Source: Anaerolineae bacterium | GTDB lineage: Bacteria > Chloroflexota > Anaerolineae > Anaerolineales > Anaerolineaceae | DNA: 64,000 nucleotides | NCBI GenBank assembly: GCA_013178185.1 | Contig: JABLXC010000006.1 | Location: 1-64,000 of the forward strand | Direction of reading: 5' to 3' | Shown here: one piece after another, positions 33,331-42,830 of the stretch | Layout: each line of letters opens with the position of its first letter | Position numbering within the stretch: the stretch's first letter is position 1 | The notes under the pieces: generated by a model | Database searches by the model: none | Told to the model about the DNA's origin: nothing | What the model saw: the letters and a program-made list of their open reading frames with translations, nothing else | Made by a program: the position numbers and the translations under genes

Positions 33331-35888
33331 TCCCGGTTCGCCTGCGCATTTCGGGGTTTCTATCTTATCGCAACTCAGTCGAATTGGAGTTCGATGCCTT
33401 TGATCTGGCGTGTATCTCCGGCGCAAATGGTTCTGGCAAATCTTCCCTGTTAGATGCCATTACATGGGTATTGTTTGGACAGGCTCGACGGCGGGATGAC
33501 GCTTTGATCAACAGCCATGCTCAGGCGGCGGAAGTCGCGTTCGAGTTCGAATATGAAGGATGCCTGTACAAAGTGCAGCGCAGCAAACCACGTGACAGGT
33601 CTGCTATTTTGGAATTCTATATCAAAGATGGCCAGGACGCCTGGCGGCCGCTAAGCGAACGGACGCTGCGCGAAACTGAAGAGCGCATTCGCAGCACTCT
33701 GCGGATGGATTTTGACACTTTTACCAACGCCTCTTTTTTCCTTCAAGGAAAGGCTGATCAATTTGCGCAGCAACGCCCCAGCGAACGAAAGCGCATTCTC
33801 AGTAGCATTTTTGGATTGGAAGCCTGGGAGCTTTACCAGGCGCGGGTAGCTGAGCGGCGGAAAATCAAAGAAGCGCGGCTCTCGGAAATTGCAGGATCGA
33901 TTGCCGAGATTGATTTAGAACTCCAGCAAGAGGAGGAACGGCGCCGGCGCTTTGAACATCTTCAAGAAGAGTTAGAAAAGTTGGCGGAGTTGCGCCATAC
34001 CAAAGAAAATGAGCTGGCTTTCGTGAGAAAGCTGGAAGGGAGCCTGGCCGAACAAAAGCGGATGTTAGCCTACCAGGAGACTGAACTTCAGACAGCTCGC
34101 AAGCATCTTGAGGAACGCTCTGGCGATTTGCAAAATCGCCGCGCGGAGGCGGAGATCTTCCGCCAGCGCATTGCGGCTGCCGAAGAAATCGAAACCGGCT
34201 ATCGAGGCTGGCAGGAAGCCCGCCAGATCCTGGAAAAATGGGAGAGACTGGCGGTTAACTTCCGGGAGTACGAGGAGCAGCGCAAAGCCCCCCTTTTGGA
34301 GATTGCTACAGAAAGATCCCGGTTGGAACAGGAACGCCAGTTCCTCGTCAGCCAGGGAAAAGACCTGGCCGAACAAGTCGAGAGCCTGGCAGCGCTGCGA
34401 GCCGAGATTGAACAGGCTGAGCAAAATCTGGAGGCGTTAAAGAACCAGACGACCTTGAAAAAGCGTCTGGAAGAGGAAGCTGCCAGCATGCGCGAAACTA
34501 TAGCAGCCCTTAGAGCGGAGAGCCGGTCGTTGACCGAAGAAGGAAAAGACCTAAATGACCGGATCGCGCGGCTTGAACGGGTAGAAGGCGCAAAATGCCC
34601 GTTGTGCGAGCAACCCCTGGAACCGGAAGACCGCGACCGGCTGCTGGCTTCTTTGATCACCCAGCGAGACGAGATGCGGCAAAGGTACTTGCTTAACCGG
34701 GAGCAGACCCAGCAACGCGAGGGAGACCTGACCCGCCTGATGGCGGAATTGCAAAATCTGGCTCAGGTAGAAGATGCTTTGCGGCAGAACCAGCGGCTTG
34801 TGGACCAGCTCTACACCCGTCGCCAGCAAATCTTGAATGCCCAAGAAGCCTGGCAGAGAGGCAACGCTTTGCGGCTGCAAGAGATCGAGCGGCTTCTGGT
34901 AGAAGAGGCTTTTTCTCAAGACGCACGGGCGGCGCTGGTAAAGATCAATGATTCATTGAGAACTTTGGGATATGATGTTGCAGCTCATGACCAGGCCCGC
35001 CTGAATGAACAAGAGGCGCGGGTTTTTGAAACGCAGTACCGCCAGTTGGAGACGGCGCGCGCAGCACTGGAGCCGTTGACGCGTGAGATTGCAGCCCTGG
35101 AAAAACAGGTTGCAGAGGAACAGGCTGCCATCCAAAGGATGGACGAAAACTATTGCCAACATTTAAAGAAATACGAAGAAGACGCCAGTTCTTTGCCGGA
35201 TTTACAGCGCATTGAAAGCGAGTATTACAACATTAAAGAGCGCGAGAACCTTCTGCGGATTGAAGTTGGGGGAGCGCTGCAAAAGGTGGAAATTCTTCAA
35301 ACGCAGCGGGAGCGGCGACAGGAATACGTCCTTCAGCAAGAAGAGCTCTCAAACCAAATTGCGCGCCTGAAAACGCTGGAACGGGCGTTGGGTAAAGAAG
35401 GCGTTCCAGCGTTATTGATCGAACAGGCTCTCCCGGAAATCGAAATTCAAGCCAACGAGATCCTGGATCGCCTGACGGCAGGGGCGATGTCGGTTCGTTT
35501 TGCAACCCAAAAAGACTATAAAGACAAGAATCGCGAAGATAAAAAAGAGACGCTCGATATTATCATCAGTGATTCGGCCGGCGACCGGGAGTATGAATTG
35601 TTTTCGGGTGGCGAGGCTTTTCGGGTTAACTTTGCGATCCGCCTGGCTTTGTCGCGCGTGCTGGCACAGCGCGCTGGAGCGCGCTTGCAAACTCTGGTAA
35701 TCGATGAAGGATTCGGCAGCCAGGATGCTGAAGGCCGCCAGCGTTTGATCGAAGCGATCAATCTGGTGCGCGCCGATTTTGCGAAAATTCTGGTGATCAC
35801 TCATTTGGAAGAATTGAAAGACGCTTTTCCGGCACGGATTGAAGTCGAAAAGACCCCATCGGGATCTATTGTCAGGGTGGCGGGATGA
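33327..35888 (+). CDS. sbcC: SbcC/Rad50-like SMC-family ATPase
   Basis: 853 residues. Walker A SGANGSGKSSLLDAITW (31-47), a long bipartite coiled coil interrupted near residue 423 by the zinc hook AKCPLCEQPL (Cys-Pro-x-Cys), then the ABC signature FSGGEAFRVNFAIRLALSRV and Walker B LQTLVIDEGFGSQD. It is shorter than E. coli SbcC (about 1,048 residues) and close to archaeal Rad50 in length. With SbcD it tethers and resects DNA ends. Its start overlaps the HlyC-type gene and its stop overlaps the glycosyltransferase gene, both by ATGA. Confidence 0.92.
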   Translation: MIPVRLRISGFLSYRNSVELEFDAFDLACISGANGSGKSSLLDAITWVLFGQARRRDDALINSHAQAAEVAFEFEYEGCLYKVQRSKPRDRSAILEFYIKDGQDAWRPLSERTLRETEERIRSTLRMDFDTFTNASFFLQGKADQFAQQRPSERKRILSSIFGLEAWELYQARVAERRKIKEARLSEIAGSIAEIDLELQQEEERRRRFEHLQEELEKLAELRHTKENELAFVRKLEGSLAEQKRMLAYQETELQTARKHLEERSGDLQNRRAEAEIFRQRIAAAEEIETGYRGWQEARQILEKWERLAVNFREYEEQRKAPLLEIATERSRLEQERQFLVSQGKDLAEQVESLAALRAEIEQAEQNLEALKNQTTLKKRLEEEAASMRETIAALRAESRSLTEEGKDLNDRIARLERVEGAKCPLCEQPLEPEDRDRLLASLITQRDEMRQRYLLNREQTQQREGDLTRLMAELQNLAQVEDALRQNQRLVDQLYTRRQQILNAQEAWQRGNALRLQEIERLLVEEAFSQDARAALVKINDSLRTLGYDVAAHDQARLNEQEARVFETQYRQLETARAALEPLTREIAALEKQVAEEQAAIQRMDENYCQHLKKYEEDASSLPDLQRIESEYYNIKERENLLRIEVGGALQKVEILQTQRERRQEYVLQQEELSNQIARLKTLERALGKEGVPALLIEQALPEIEIQANEILDRLTAGAMSVRFATQKDYKDKNREDKKETLDIIISDSAGDREYELFSGGEAFRVNFAIRLALSRVLAQRAGARLQTLVIDEGFGSQDAEGRQRLIEAINLVRADFAKILVITHLEELKDAFPARIEVEKTPSGSIVRVAG

Positions 35889-37015
35889 GATACGCTTCGA
35901 TTCGCCTTGGTTTGCAGCAGCGCGTTCTGCCTTCTTACCGTGCGCCGTTTTTTGACACGCTGGCTGCGCGCTGCGATGGCGGCTTGAGCGTTTTTGCCGG
36001 CAAACCCCGCCCGGATGAGATGATCGAAAGTGGCAAGACGCTGGAGGTCGCTCAGTTGTGGCCTGCCAGGAATCTTCACCTTTTCAAGGGGCAGTTCTAT
36101 CTTTGTTGGCAGATTGGCTGGCGGCGCTGGCTGACGGCATGGCAGCCTGATGCGCTGATCCTTGAAGCGAACCCCCGCTATCTTCATGTTCCCTGGATGT
36201 CTCGCTGGATGCATAGGCGCGGCCGCCCCGTCATCGGATGGGGATTGGGGGCGCCCCCGGCGGCTGGAATGTTTTCAAAATGGCGGGAACGATCGCGCCG
36301 CAGCTTTTTGGCGGGTTTTGATGTCTTGATCACTTACAGTCGTCAGGGCGCAGACGAATATCGCCGGATGGGTTTCCCGCAGGAGCGCATCTTTGTTGCC
36401 CCCAATGCGGTGTCTCCCCGCCCTGGTTGGAAGTTGCCCGAACGGCCACCAGGATTCACCGGTAGACCGGTGATTTTATTCGTTGGTCGCTTGCAAGCGC
36501 GCAAGCGGGTGGATCTGCTGATTCGGGCTTGCGCAGCGCTGCAGAATAAGTTTAGCCCGATCTTATGGATCGTGGGGGGTGGGCCAGCACAACCCGAGTT
36601 GGAAGCGCTGGCAAAACAGGTCTATCCGCAGGCTCAGTTTTTGGGACCTCGTTATGGCGCTGACCTGGCGGCCCTGTTTAAACAGGCTGATCTCTTTGTG
36701 TTGCCTGGGACGGGCGGTCTGGCTGTGCAGGAGGCGATGGCTTATGGACTGCCCGTCGCGGTTGCGGAGGCGGATGGGACACAGTCCGAACTGGTGCGCT
36801 CAGAAAACGGCTGGATGCTTCCGCCCGGAGACTTGAACGCTTTGATTGCGGTGCTTGCCCAAGCGTTGAGCGACCCGGCTCGTTTACGCCAGATGGGAAG
36901 ATGTTCTTACCAGATCGTTGCCGATGAAATAAATCTTGAACACATGGTCGAAGTCTTTCAATCGGCATTGAATTTTGCCCGGAGGCCAGAAAATGCACGT
37001 GCTTCTTGTGGCTGA
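35885..37015 (+). CDS. Glycosyltransferase, family 4-like
   Basis: 376 residues with two Rossmann-like halves (GT-B). The donor half shows VILFVGRLQARKRVDLLIRA (near 198-217) and the E-x7-E type motif in GTGGLAVQEAMAYGLPVAVA, typical of GT4 retaining enzymes using nucleotide-sugar donors. No membrane segment is visible. The acceptor is unknown; linked with the next glycosyltransferase gene it probably builds an envelope glycan or glycolipid. ATGA overlap with sbcC suggests coupling although the functions are unrelated. Confidence 0.88.
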   Translation: MRYASIRLGLQQRVLPSYRAPFFDTLAARCDGGLSVFAGKPRPDEMIESGKTLEVAQLWPARNLHLFKGQFYLCWQIGWRRWLTAWQPDALILEANPRYLHVPWMSRWMHRRGRPVIGWGLGAPPAAGMFSKWRERSRRSFLAGFDVLITYSRQGADEYRRMGFPQERIFVAPNAVSPRPGWKLPERPPGFTGRPVILFVGRLQARKRVDLLIRACAALQNKFSPILWIVGGGPAQPELEALAKQVYPQAQFLGPRYGADLAALFKQADLFVLPGTGGLAVQEAMAYGLPVAVAEADGTQSELVRSENGWMLPPGDLNALIAVLAQALSDPARLRQMGRCSYQIVADEINLEHMVEVFQSALNFARRPENARASCG

Positions 37016-38258
37016 TGGCCGCAGCCCAATCACCCGACGCTGGATTGCGGGCTTATGTGCACTGCAGCATGAGGTCACGCTGGTATCCACATTTCCTTGT
37101 TCGCCGGTTGAAGGGGTTCGCGACACATATATTCTGCCGGTTGCCTTTTCCGGCATGGCGGGCAGTCAGGCGGGTGGAGGGGCGGCAGACGTTGCGGCAG
37201 ACCAGAAGCGCAAAATTGTCAGCAGAGCGCGCCAGCAGTTTTTAGCTATTCGTTACTTGCTGGGGCCGCTTAGTTTGCCGTTTTATGCCGGCCGTTTTCG
37301 TTCGTTGCTGCGCGCTGTTCAGCCGGATATTGTTCACGCGTTGCGCATCCCTTTTGAGGGAATGCTGGCATCTTATACCCCTGGAGGAATACCACTACTG
37401 GTTTCTATCTGGGGGAACGACCTCACCCTACATGCAGGCGGATCTTCGTTCATGCGGTCGTTTACCGCTCGAACGCTTCGCCGGGCAAATGGGTTGATTG
37501 CCGATACTTACCGGGATATTCGCCTGGCAAAAGGCTGGGGTTTTTCTGAGCAGCGATCCACCCTGGTGGTTCCGGGGGGTGGCGGTATTGATCTACTTGA
37601 GATGCATACTTCGAACGCTCAAAGGCAAGATAACCTGAATGCTCTTTCAGAGGGGGTTCCCCTGGTGATCAACCCGCGCGGTTTTCGACCCGGCAGCGTT
37701 TGCAATGATACCTTTTTTCAGGCCATCCCGCTTATCCTGGAGCGCAAGCCGGAAGTGCAATTCCTCTGTGCGGCGATGGCTGGCCAGCCAGAAGCCATCC
37801 AATGGGTTGAACGGTTTCGGATTGAGAAATCTGTTCACCTGTTGCCTTACATGCCGCAATCGCAGCTTTGGGGCCTGTTTGCGCGTTGCGAAGTGTCGGT
37901 CTCGGTCAGCGAGCATGACGGCACGCCGAATTCCCTGTTGGAAGCCATGGCGTGCGGCTGTTTTCCGATCGCCGGCGACATCGAATCCCTGCGCGAGTGG
38001 ATAACACCTGGGATGAATGGCCTGCTGGTTGAGCCAAAGCGCCCGCAGTCTCTAGCCGAAGCGGTTCTGTTAGCGTTGGAAAATCCAGCTTTGCGTTCTC
38101 GCGCAGCCGAATTAAATCTGGAAATCATCCGCCGCCGGGCCGAATTGAGCCTGGTGCGCACTCAGATAGAAATTTTCTATCGTCGCTTCATGAAAGTTTT
38201 GCCCTCAGAAGAGGCGGTGGGATCGAATGCTTCTTTACGTTATTCCAGCGAGGAATAA
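36993..38258 (+). CDS. Glycosyltransferase, family 4-like
   Basis: 421 residues, GT-B fold. N-terminal half begins MHVLLVADGRSPITRRWIAG; the donor half has VSEHDGTPNSLLEAMACGCF followed by PIAGDIESLREW, the catalytic glutamate region of GT4 enzymes. GGAGG lies seven bases before ATG 36993; the frame is open six codons further upstream. It overlaps the preceding glycosyltransferase by 23 nt and is the last gene of the long co-directional run, closed by a hairpin. Confidence 0.88.
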   Translation: MHVLLVADGRSPITRRWIAGLCALQHEVTLVSTFPCSPVEGVRDTYILPVAFSGMAGSQAGGGAADVAADQKRKIVSRARQQFLAIRYLLGPLSLPFYAGRFRSLLRAVQPDIVHALRIPFEGMLASYTPGGIPLLVSIWGNDLTLHAGGSSFMRSFTARTLRRANGLIADTYRDIRLAKGWGFSEQRSTLVVPGGGGIDLLEMHTSNAQRQDNLNALSEGVPLVINPRGFRPGSVCNDTFFQAIPLILERKPEVQFLCAAMAGQPEAIQWVERFRIEKSVHLLPYMPQSQLWGLFARCEVSVSVSEHDGTPNSLLEAMACGCFPIAGDIESLREWITPGMNGLLVEPKRPQSLAEAVLLALENPALRSRAAELNLEIIRRRAELSLVRTQIEIFYRRFMKVLPSEEAVGSNASLRYSSEE

Positions 38259-38259
38259 A

Positions 38260-38300
38260 AAACCGCCGCAAACCTGTTGGGTCGGGCGGTTTGACTTTTA
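38260..38300. terminator. Bidirectional terminator-like hairpin
   Basis: AAACCGCC (38260-38267) pairs with GGCGGTTT (38285-38292). A-runs precede and a TTTGACTTTT run follows, so it can terminate the operon on the plus strand and the convergent secreted-protein gene on the minus strand. Confidence 0.75.
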
Positions 38301-38314
38301 ATCGTCAAGGAACT

Positions 38315-39262
38315 CTACCACCAGATTCGGAACCAGGTGGAAGCGTCTTTAATCTGTGTCTGGTAATCTACGATAACATTGACCTGAACGATCTCTCGAA
38401 CCGGTAAATCCTTTACCTGGAAGGTTAAGTGACTGATCCCGTCGCGGTTGGTTGCCGGGGCCCGGTAAAGTTCTTGCTGTCCGCCGGGCAGTAGAACGGT
38501 CACATTAACCGAAGCTCCTTCTACTGGCTGAAGAAATTGATCCTGGACGATCACGTATACGTCTTGCGCGCTGTTTGCAGCGATCAAGGCGCGATTGACG
38601 AAGGCCCTCACCAGGATGTTTTGGACGCCCCGCTTGATGATGGCAGGATCCGGCATCGTGAATTCCGGAAGCCCAATGCGGTAATCGTAGTAGATTTTCC
38701 CTAAATCTGAAAGGGCTACCCGCTGTCCTTGTGGTAGTTCAGGCCGCCATTCCATACGGGCAAATTCGAAGTATTGCACGTAACGGTTGCCTTCCTGTTC
38801 TACCTCAGAAACCGGCTCGCCGAAGAAAACCTTGCCGTTAAACCGGTCGTAGAATTGTAAGAAAGCGTAACAGACCGTGTGCCCGCTGGTGAACAAACGG
38901 CAGACCGGGCTGGTTTTCGCGATCGGCGCCTCTGGCGTTCCTGCCTTGTGCAGAATCTCGCCTAGCGGAGCAAGCTTCACTTGCTTCCCATTTGGCGTTT
39001 CCACCAGATCCAGTCGCACACGCTGGAAGTACTGACTCGTCTGCCCGTTGATCGGGTCGGTAATTTCTTCTGTGATGGGGTAACCAAACAACAAGAGGGG
39101 ATCGCTGGCGCTCAGATAGAATTTTAAAAACTCTCCCTGGACATAATGCCCGGTTTCCTCAAAATAGAGGGTGTCCTCTGTTTGCGCGCGGGCAGCGGCA
39201 GGTAGCCCTACCAAAATTAAACCCAATAGAACAAACGAGAAAACTAATCTAACGGGTCGCAT
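38315..39262 (-). CDS. Secreted protein of unknown function
   Basis: About 315 residues with a clear signal peptide (hydrophobic core VFSFVLLGLILVGLPAAA, cleavage after ARA). The mature part has two copies of a motif like FGYPITEE / FGEPVSEV, each within an aromatic-rich segment that recalls LGFP-type wall-associated repeats, and a C-terminal Ig-like domain (VTVLLPGGQQELYRAPATN). It is probably a cell-surface structural or binding protein. Alternative start codon at 39268, two codons upstream; both have AAGGA nearby. Confidence 0.7.
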   Translation of the reverse strand: MRPVRLVFSFVLLGLILVGLPAAARAQTEDTLYFEETGHYVQGEFLKFYLSASDPLLLFGYPITEEITDPINGQTSQYFQRVRLDLVETPNGKQVKLAPLGEILHKAGTPEAPIAKTSPVCRLFTSGHTVCYAFLQFYDRFNGKVFFGEPVSEVEQEGNRYVQYFEFARMEWRPELPQGQRVALSDLGKIYYDYRIGLPEFTMPDPAIIKRGVQNILVRAFVNRALIAANSAQDVYVIVQDQFLQPVEGASVNVTVLLPGGQQELYRAPATNRDGISHLTFQVKDLPVREIVQVNVIVDYQTQIKDASTWFRIWW

Positions 39263-39486
39263 CCGCATCCTTGTTTCCTTACAAGTATCATTATACAAGA
39301 TGGGACTCTACAAGGCAATAAAAAATCGGTTATTAAATAATTGGAAGAAGAGAGGTTGTTGATCGGATTATGGGGCGCTCTTGCACCAAAACAACCTTTG
39401 TTTTGGGAAGACGGTATAATAAATCAAAGAAATTCGAATAGCTCAACCGAACGCCGTAAATAAAAACGGCGACAAAAGAGGTCAAT

Positions 39487-39879
39487 ATGGCAAACCAAAC
39501 GCCACATAGTATTACGCCGTCTGAGGGGGGCGTTTTTCATGATCTTGGATTGCGGATCAAATTAATCTTTAGATTGTTGGGCGACCGGCGTGTTAGCCCT
39601 TTCCTCAAACTGCTGCCGATTGGCTCTTTGGGATATTTGCTATTCCCAGAGCTTGTTTTGGGGCCGATCCTGGCCACACCATTAGATGATGCTTTTGTCA
39701 TCTGGTTGGCTACTTACCTCTTTGTCGAGCTTTGTCCTGATGAGGTCGTGGCAGAACACATGAAAAAGCTTCGTAGCGGCAAACTAGCGGATTCGTCCGG
39801 ATCGGCTCCTCCGGAGGATGTGATTGATGGGGAATTTGCAGAAGAGAGTGAGGCGGAAAAGAATCTCCCCACCGAATGA
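39487..39879 (+). CDS. Small membrane-associated protein, DUF1232-like layout
   Basis: 130 residues: central hydrophobic hairpin (about 35-80, PFLKLLPIGSLGYLLFPELV) and an acidic hydrophilic tail. Layout and the LLP-x-Y-LL-P pattern resemble the DUF1232/YkvA group, but the match is weak. A small hairpin (CGCCGT, 39452-39457, with ACGGCG, 39466-39471) sits just before the AGAGGT ribosome-binding site. The sugar dehydrogenase gene follows after 14 bp. Confidence 0.55.
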   Translation: MANQTPHSITPSEGGVFHDLGLRIKLIFRLLGDRRVSPFLKLLPIGSLGYLLFPELVLGPILATPLDDAFVIWLATYLFVELCPDEVVAEHMKKLRSGKLADSSGSAPPEDVIDGEFAEESEAEKNLPTE

Positions 39880-39893
39880 ACGGGTGATCGAAA

Positions 39894-41210
39894 ATGAAGG
39901 TAAATTACCGGAGTAGCGACATTACCAGGCATTGGATTTATCTTGTTATTGCGATGGTGTTGGTAGTCATAATGGCGTCTTGCAGTAAGATAGCCACCCC
40001 ATTGCCTGCAACAATCGTACCAGTTAGCCCCTCCCCGACGGCGCAACCGACTGCCAAGCCCGAGGCTGGTGAAACCATGCCACCTCCCGTTTCTACCCTG
40101 CCGGAAGCGACGATCACTGCGACAATGCATATCTTGTCCTTTCCAGAGCCGGGCAATTACCACTGGACCCCGATCGTCGGTGGTTTGACAAAACCCAGCG
40201 ACCTGGCGGCGGCAGGAGATGGCAGCGGCAGGCTGTTTCTGCTGGAGCAGGCTGGCCGTATTTTGATTCTGCAGGGAGGCGCTTTGTTTCCTGATCCTTT
40301 TCTGGATATCCGGGATCGGGTTGGCTCGGCTGGCAGCGAACAGGGCTTACTTGGAATAGCATTTTCTCCAGGCTATCGCTCTGATGGTGTTTTCTATGTA
40401 AACTATACGGATCTGAACGGAGACACCGTAATCGCTCGTTACCGGGCCTCCCCCGACGCGAACAAAGCAGACCCGGCTGGTGAAGAAACGCTGTTGCGTA
40501 TCTCACAGCCTTATGCCAACCATAATGGGGGCGGTTTGGCTTTTGGGCCGGATGGTTATCTGTATATCGGCCTGGGGGATGGCGGCTCTGCAGCCGACCC
40601 GCAAGGAAATGGGCAGTCTTTGCGTACTTTATTGGGGAAACTGCTGCGCATTGATGTGAGCCAACCGACGGGTTACCGTATTCCGTCAAATAATCCCTTT
40701 GTGAATGGGGGCGGAATCCCCGAAATTTGGGCTTTTGGTCTGCGCAATCCCTGGCGTTTTTCATTTGATCGTTTGACCGGAGATTTATACATTGGTGATG
40801 TCGGCCAGAATCGCTGGGAAGAGATTGATTTTCTCCCGGCAGGGAACCCTGGCGGCGCTAATTTTGGGTGGGATTACCGCGAAGCTGCCCACCCGTTTGA
40901 GGGAGAGCCACCGTCTGGTTTGCCTCTATTAGACCCCATCTATGAGTATGGCCATAACCTGGGCTGCTCTGTGACCGGCGGAGTGGTTTATCGCGGTCAA
41001 ATGCTGCCGGAATGGCAGGGCATTTACTTTTTTGGCGATTACTGTCGTGGTACGGTTTGGGGACTGTTTCGAGACGCTCAGGGCGTCTGGCAAGCGAGAT
41101 CGTTGTTCGAAACGGGCACTTACATAAGTTCCTTTGGGCAGGATGATGGCGGTGAAATTTATTTGCTCGATCACCGGAATGGCCAGGTTTTCCGTTTTGA
41201 GCGCCGGTAA
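39894..41210 (+). CDS. Lipoprotein PQQ-dependent sugar dehydrogenase (GSDH/sorbosone type)
   Basis: 438 residues. A lipoprotein signal with Cys30 (VIMASC) and a Pro/Thr/Ser-rich spacer lead into a six-bladed beta-propeller. Family marks are GLTKPSDLAAAGDGSGRLFL, SEQGLLGIAFSPGY, ANHNGGGLAFGPDGYLYIGL (with the catalytic-region His) and FGLRNPWRFSFD. Related enzymes oxidise aldose sugars using PQQ and pass electrons to the respiratory chain; no PQQ synthesis genes are in the window, so cofactor supply is unproven. Probably exported and membrane-tethered. Confidence 0.88.
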   Translation: MKVNYRSSDITRHWIYLVIAMVLVVIMASCSKIATPLPATIVPVSPSPTAQPTAKPEAGETMPPPVSTLPEATITATMHILSFPEPGNYHWTPIVGGLTKPSDLAAAGDGSGRLFLLEQAGRILILQGGALFPDPFLDIRDRVGSAGSEQGLLGIAFSPGYRSDGVFYVNYTDLNGDTVIARYRASPDANKADPAGEETLLRISQPYANHNGGGLAFGPDGYLYIGLGDGGSAADPQGNGQSLRTLLGKLLRIDVSQPTGYRIPSNNPFVNGGGIPEIWAFGLRNPWRFSFDRLTGDLYIGDVGQNRWEEIDFLPAGNPGGANFGWDYREAAHPFEGEPPSGLPLLDPIYEYGHNLGCSVTGGVVYRGQMLPEWQGIYFFGDYCRGTVWGLFRDAQGVWQARSLFETGTYISSFGQDDGGEIYLLDHRNGQVFRFERR

Positions 41211-41333
41211 ACCGCTTGTCATAGTTCCTTTTGTTAAGTATCTGGCTTTCACAGGATAGTTTACACTGGAAATCCGCTTTTTTATGTCTTATATTTATGG
41301 AAAGAACATTATTCGTGTGTTGGGAGGTTGGAT

Positions 41334-41561
41334 ATGGCCGTAAAAACCTGGAAAGTCGTCAAGGTAAGTTATTGTGACCGCGCTCGCCAGGAAGTTTCAT
41401 TCGACGCCGAGGTGGTGTATCCGGCGGAATGGCTGCCGGACCAACCCCCCCGCGTTCTGAGTCACCGCTGTTCAAGGGCGGCGCGCTGTAATTTGTTCAA
41501 CACCCCTGCATGCTTGTGGTCCGCCACCAACCCATGCTATGACCCATTTTCTGGGAAGTGA
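41334..41561 (+). CDS. 75-residue Cys-rich protein of unknown function
   Basis: Small protein with five cysteines (Cys14, 46, 52, 60, 68) and His44, mostly in the second half (HRCSRAARCNLFNTPACLW). Spacing suits a metal or iron-sulfur site, though no known pattern fits. GGGAGG is six bases before ATG 41334, and a terminator follows, so this looks like a genuine monocistronic gene. Confidence 0.6.
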   Translation: MAVKTWKVVKVSYCDRARQEVSFDAEVVYPAEWLPDQPPRVLSHRCSRAARCNLFNTPACLWSATNPCYDPFSGK

Positions 41562-41596
41562 CAGCTTTTGAATAGAATGATCTCTTGATGGGACAC

Positions 41597-41630
41597 TCAG
41601 CGGCGTCAGATCAGCACGCCGCTGATATTT
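41597..41630 (+). terminator. Rho-independent terminator
   Basis: TCAGCGGCGT (41597-41606) pairs with ACGCCGCTGA (41616-41625) over a 9-nt loop, followed by TATTTT. Confidence 0.85.
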
Positions 41631-41787
41631 TAAGCTTGCATGGCAGATAACGAAATGGCGAATCCGAATCTTGACAATAATTCTAATTTTTATTATAGTT
41701 ATCTTGTCTTAGGTTTTTGAATGCAAAAATGAAATATCGTTGTTTGATGGAAGCGCCCACCGCGAGTGTGGGGTATTTCATTAAAAA

Positions 41788-41828
41788 GGGGGTGTCAAGA
41801 CCCTGTACTCAGAATAATTTACACCCCC
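41788..41828 (+). promoter_or_regulatory. Hairpin in the leader of a lipoprotein gene
   Basis: GGGGGTGT (41788-41795) pairs with ACACCCCC (41821-41828), ending 16 bases before the AGGAGG ribosome-binding site of the gene at 41859. No T-run follows, so it is not a terminator; it may shield the 5' end of the message or act in cis. The AT-rich stretch from 41640 to 41787 has no gene I can support. Confidence 0.4.
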
Positions 41829-41858
41829 TGATTGTTTATCATCATGAGGAGGAAGAGA

Positions 41859-42689
41859 ATGAAGAAGGCTTTAATTCCTGCACTATTCTTATTGTTTGTG
41901 AGTATGGCGTGCGCGATCACCGGCGGTGGAGAGGCCACGCAACCTCCGCCTACTGAAGCAGTTGTCTTGCAACCTACCGAACCGCCGCCCCCTCCCCCTA
42001 CGCTAGAGCCCACCGTTCCACCGCAGGAAGAACCAACAGAGGCTGAGCCAACATCTGAACCTGCGCCGGAAGACACAGGCGGATTTTTTGTTGAAGAATT
42101 CGATGGTGATTTGTCCTCTTGGGTACCGTTTGTGATCGCCGGCGATGCAAAGAAGGAGTACGCCAAAGGTTTCGGCGATCGGTTAAAGTTTGAGCTTCCG
42201 AGCAGCGAAACCTATGCCTATGTCGAAAATACCGCTGTCACTTTTCAAGATGTGTATGTCGAGACAGAGGTGGAGACAATCAAAGGCGGCGCGAACGGGA
42301 TTGCCCTATTCTGTCGTGGTTCAGATAAAGGGTTTTATGAGTTCCGCATCCATACTATGGGCAGATTTGCCGGCACGTTCGAGGCTTATCGTTTTGATTT
42401 CAAATTACGCGAGCGCAATAAAGTGCCTTATGTAAACTTATTGAAAGACCGCGAGCGCTTAAGTACTTATGATATCAAAGCCGGTCTCGATACAAACGTT
42501 CTGGGTCTGATGTGCGTCAATGATGAAATCCGGCTTTTCATCAATGGCGTCGAACAGCTTCCGATGCCGGGCGGCGAGCCCATACGCGATAATGTTCTTT
42601 CAGAAGGTACGGTGGGTGTGGCTGCGATGTCTTTTAGCGACGGCATCGTAGATGTCGAGTTTGAATCCGTTTCCACCTCAGCGCCGTAA
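41859..42689 (+). CDS. Lipoprotein with jelly-roll (DUF1080/LamG-like) domain
   Basis: 276 residues. Signal peptide with lipobox VSMAC (Cys18), then a 50-residue Pro/Glu/Thr spacer as is usual for cell-wall-crossing linkers, then a beta-sandwich with FVEEFDGDLSSW at the start and DVEFESVSTS at the end, resembling DUF1080/concanavalin-like glycan-binding folds. No catalytic residues recognised. ATG 41859 has AGGAGG; the frame is open to 41832 but that part is not signal-like. Confidence 0.75.
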   Translation: MKKALIPALFLLFVSMACAITGGGEATQPPPTEAVVLQPTEPPPPPPTLEPTVPPQEEPTEAEPTSEPAPEDTGGFFVEEFDGDLSSWVPFVIAGDAKKEYAKGFGDRLKFELPSSETYAYVENTAVTFQDVYVETEVETIKGGANGIALFCRGSDKGFYEFRIHTMGRFAGTFEAYRFDFKLRERNKVPYVNLLKDRERLSTYDIKAGLDTNVLGLMCVNDEIRLFINGVEQLPMPGGEPIRDNVLSEGTVGVAAMSFSDGIVDVEFESVSTSAP

Positions 42690-42713
42690 TCTTCTTTTTC
42701 GCTTTATCTATTG

Positions 42714-42749
42714 CCTGGTGGGTTTTCTGGATTTGCCCACCAGGTTTTT
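42714..42749 (+). terminator. Rho-independent terminator
   Basis: CCTGGTGGG (42714-42722) pairs with CCCACCAGG (42736-42744), followed by TTTTTG. Confidence 0.92.
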
Positions 42750-42830
42750 GTTTTCTTGAATCTGAACTTGCGACGAACTGGGTCGTGTTATACTTAAAAA
42801 ACAAATGTTCGATTATGGAAGAGGGCTATC

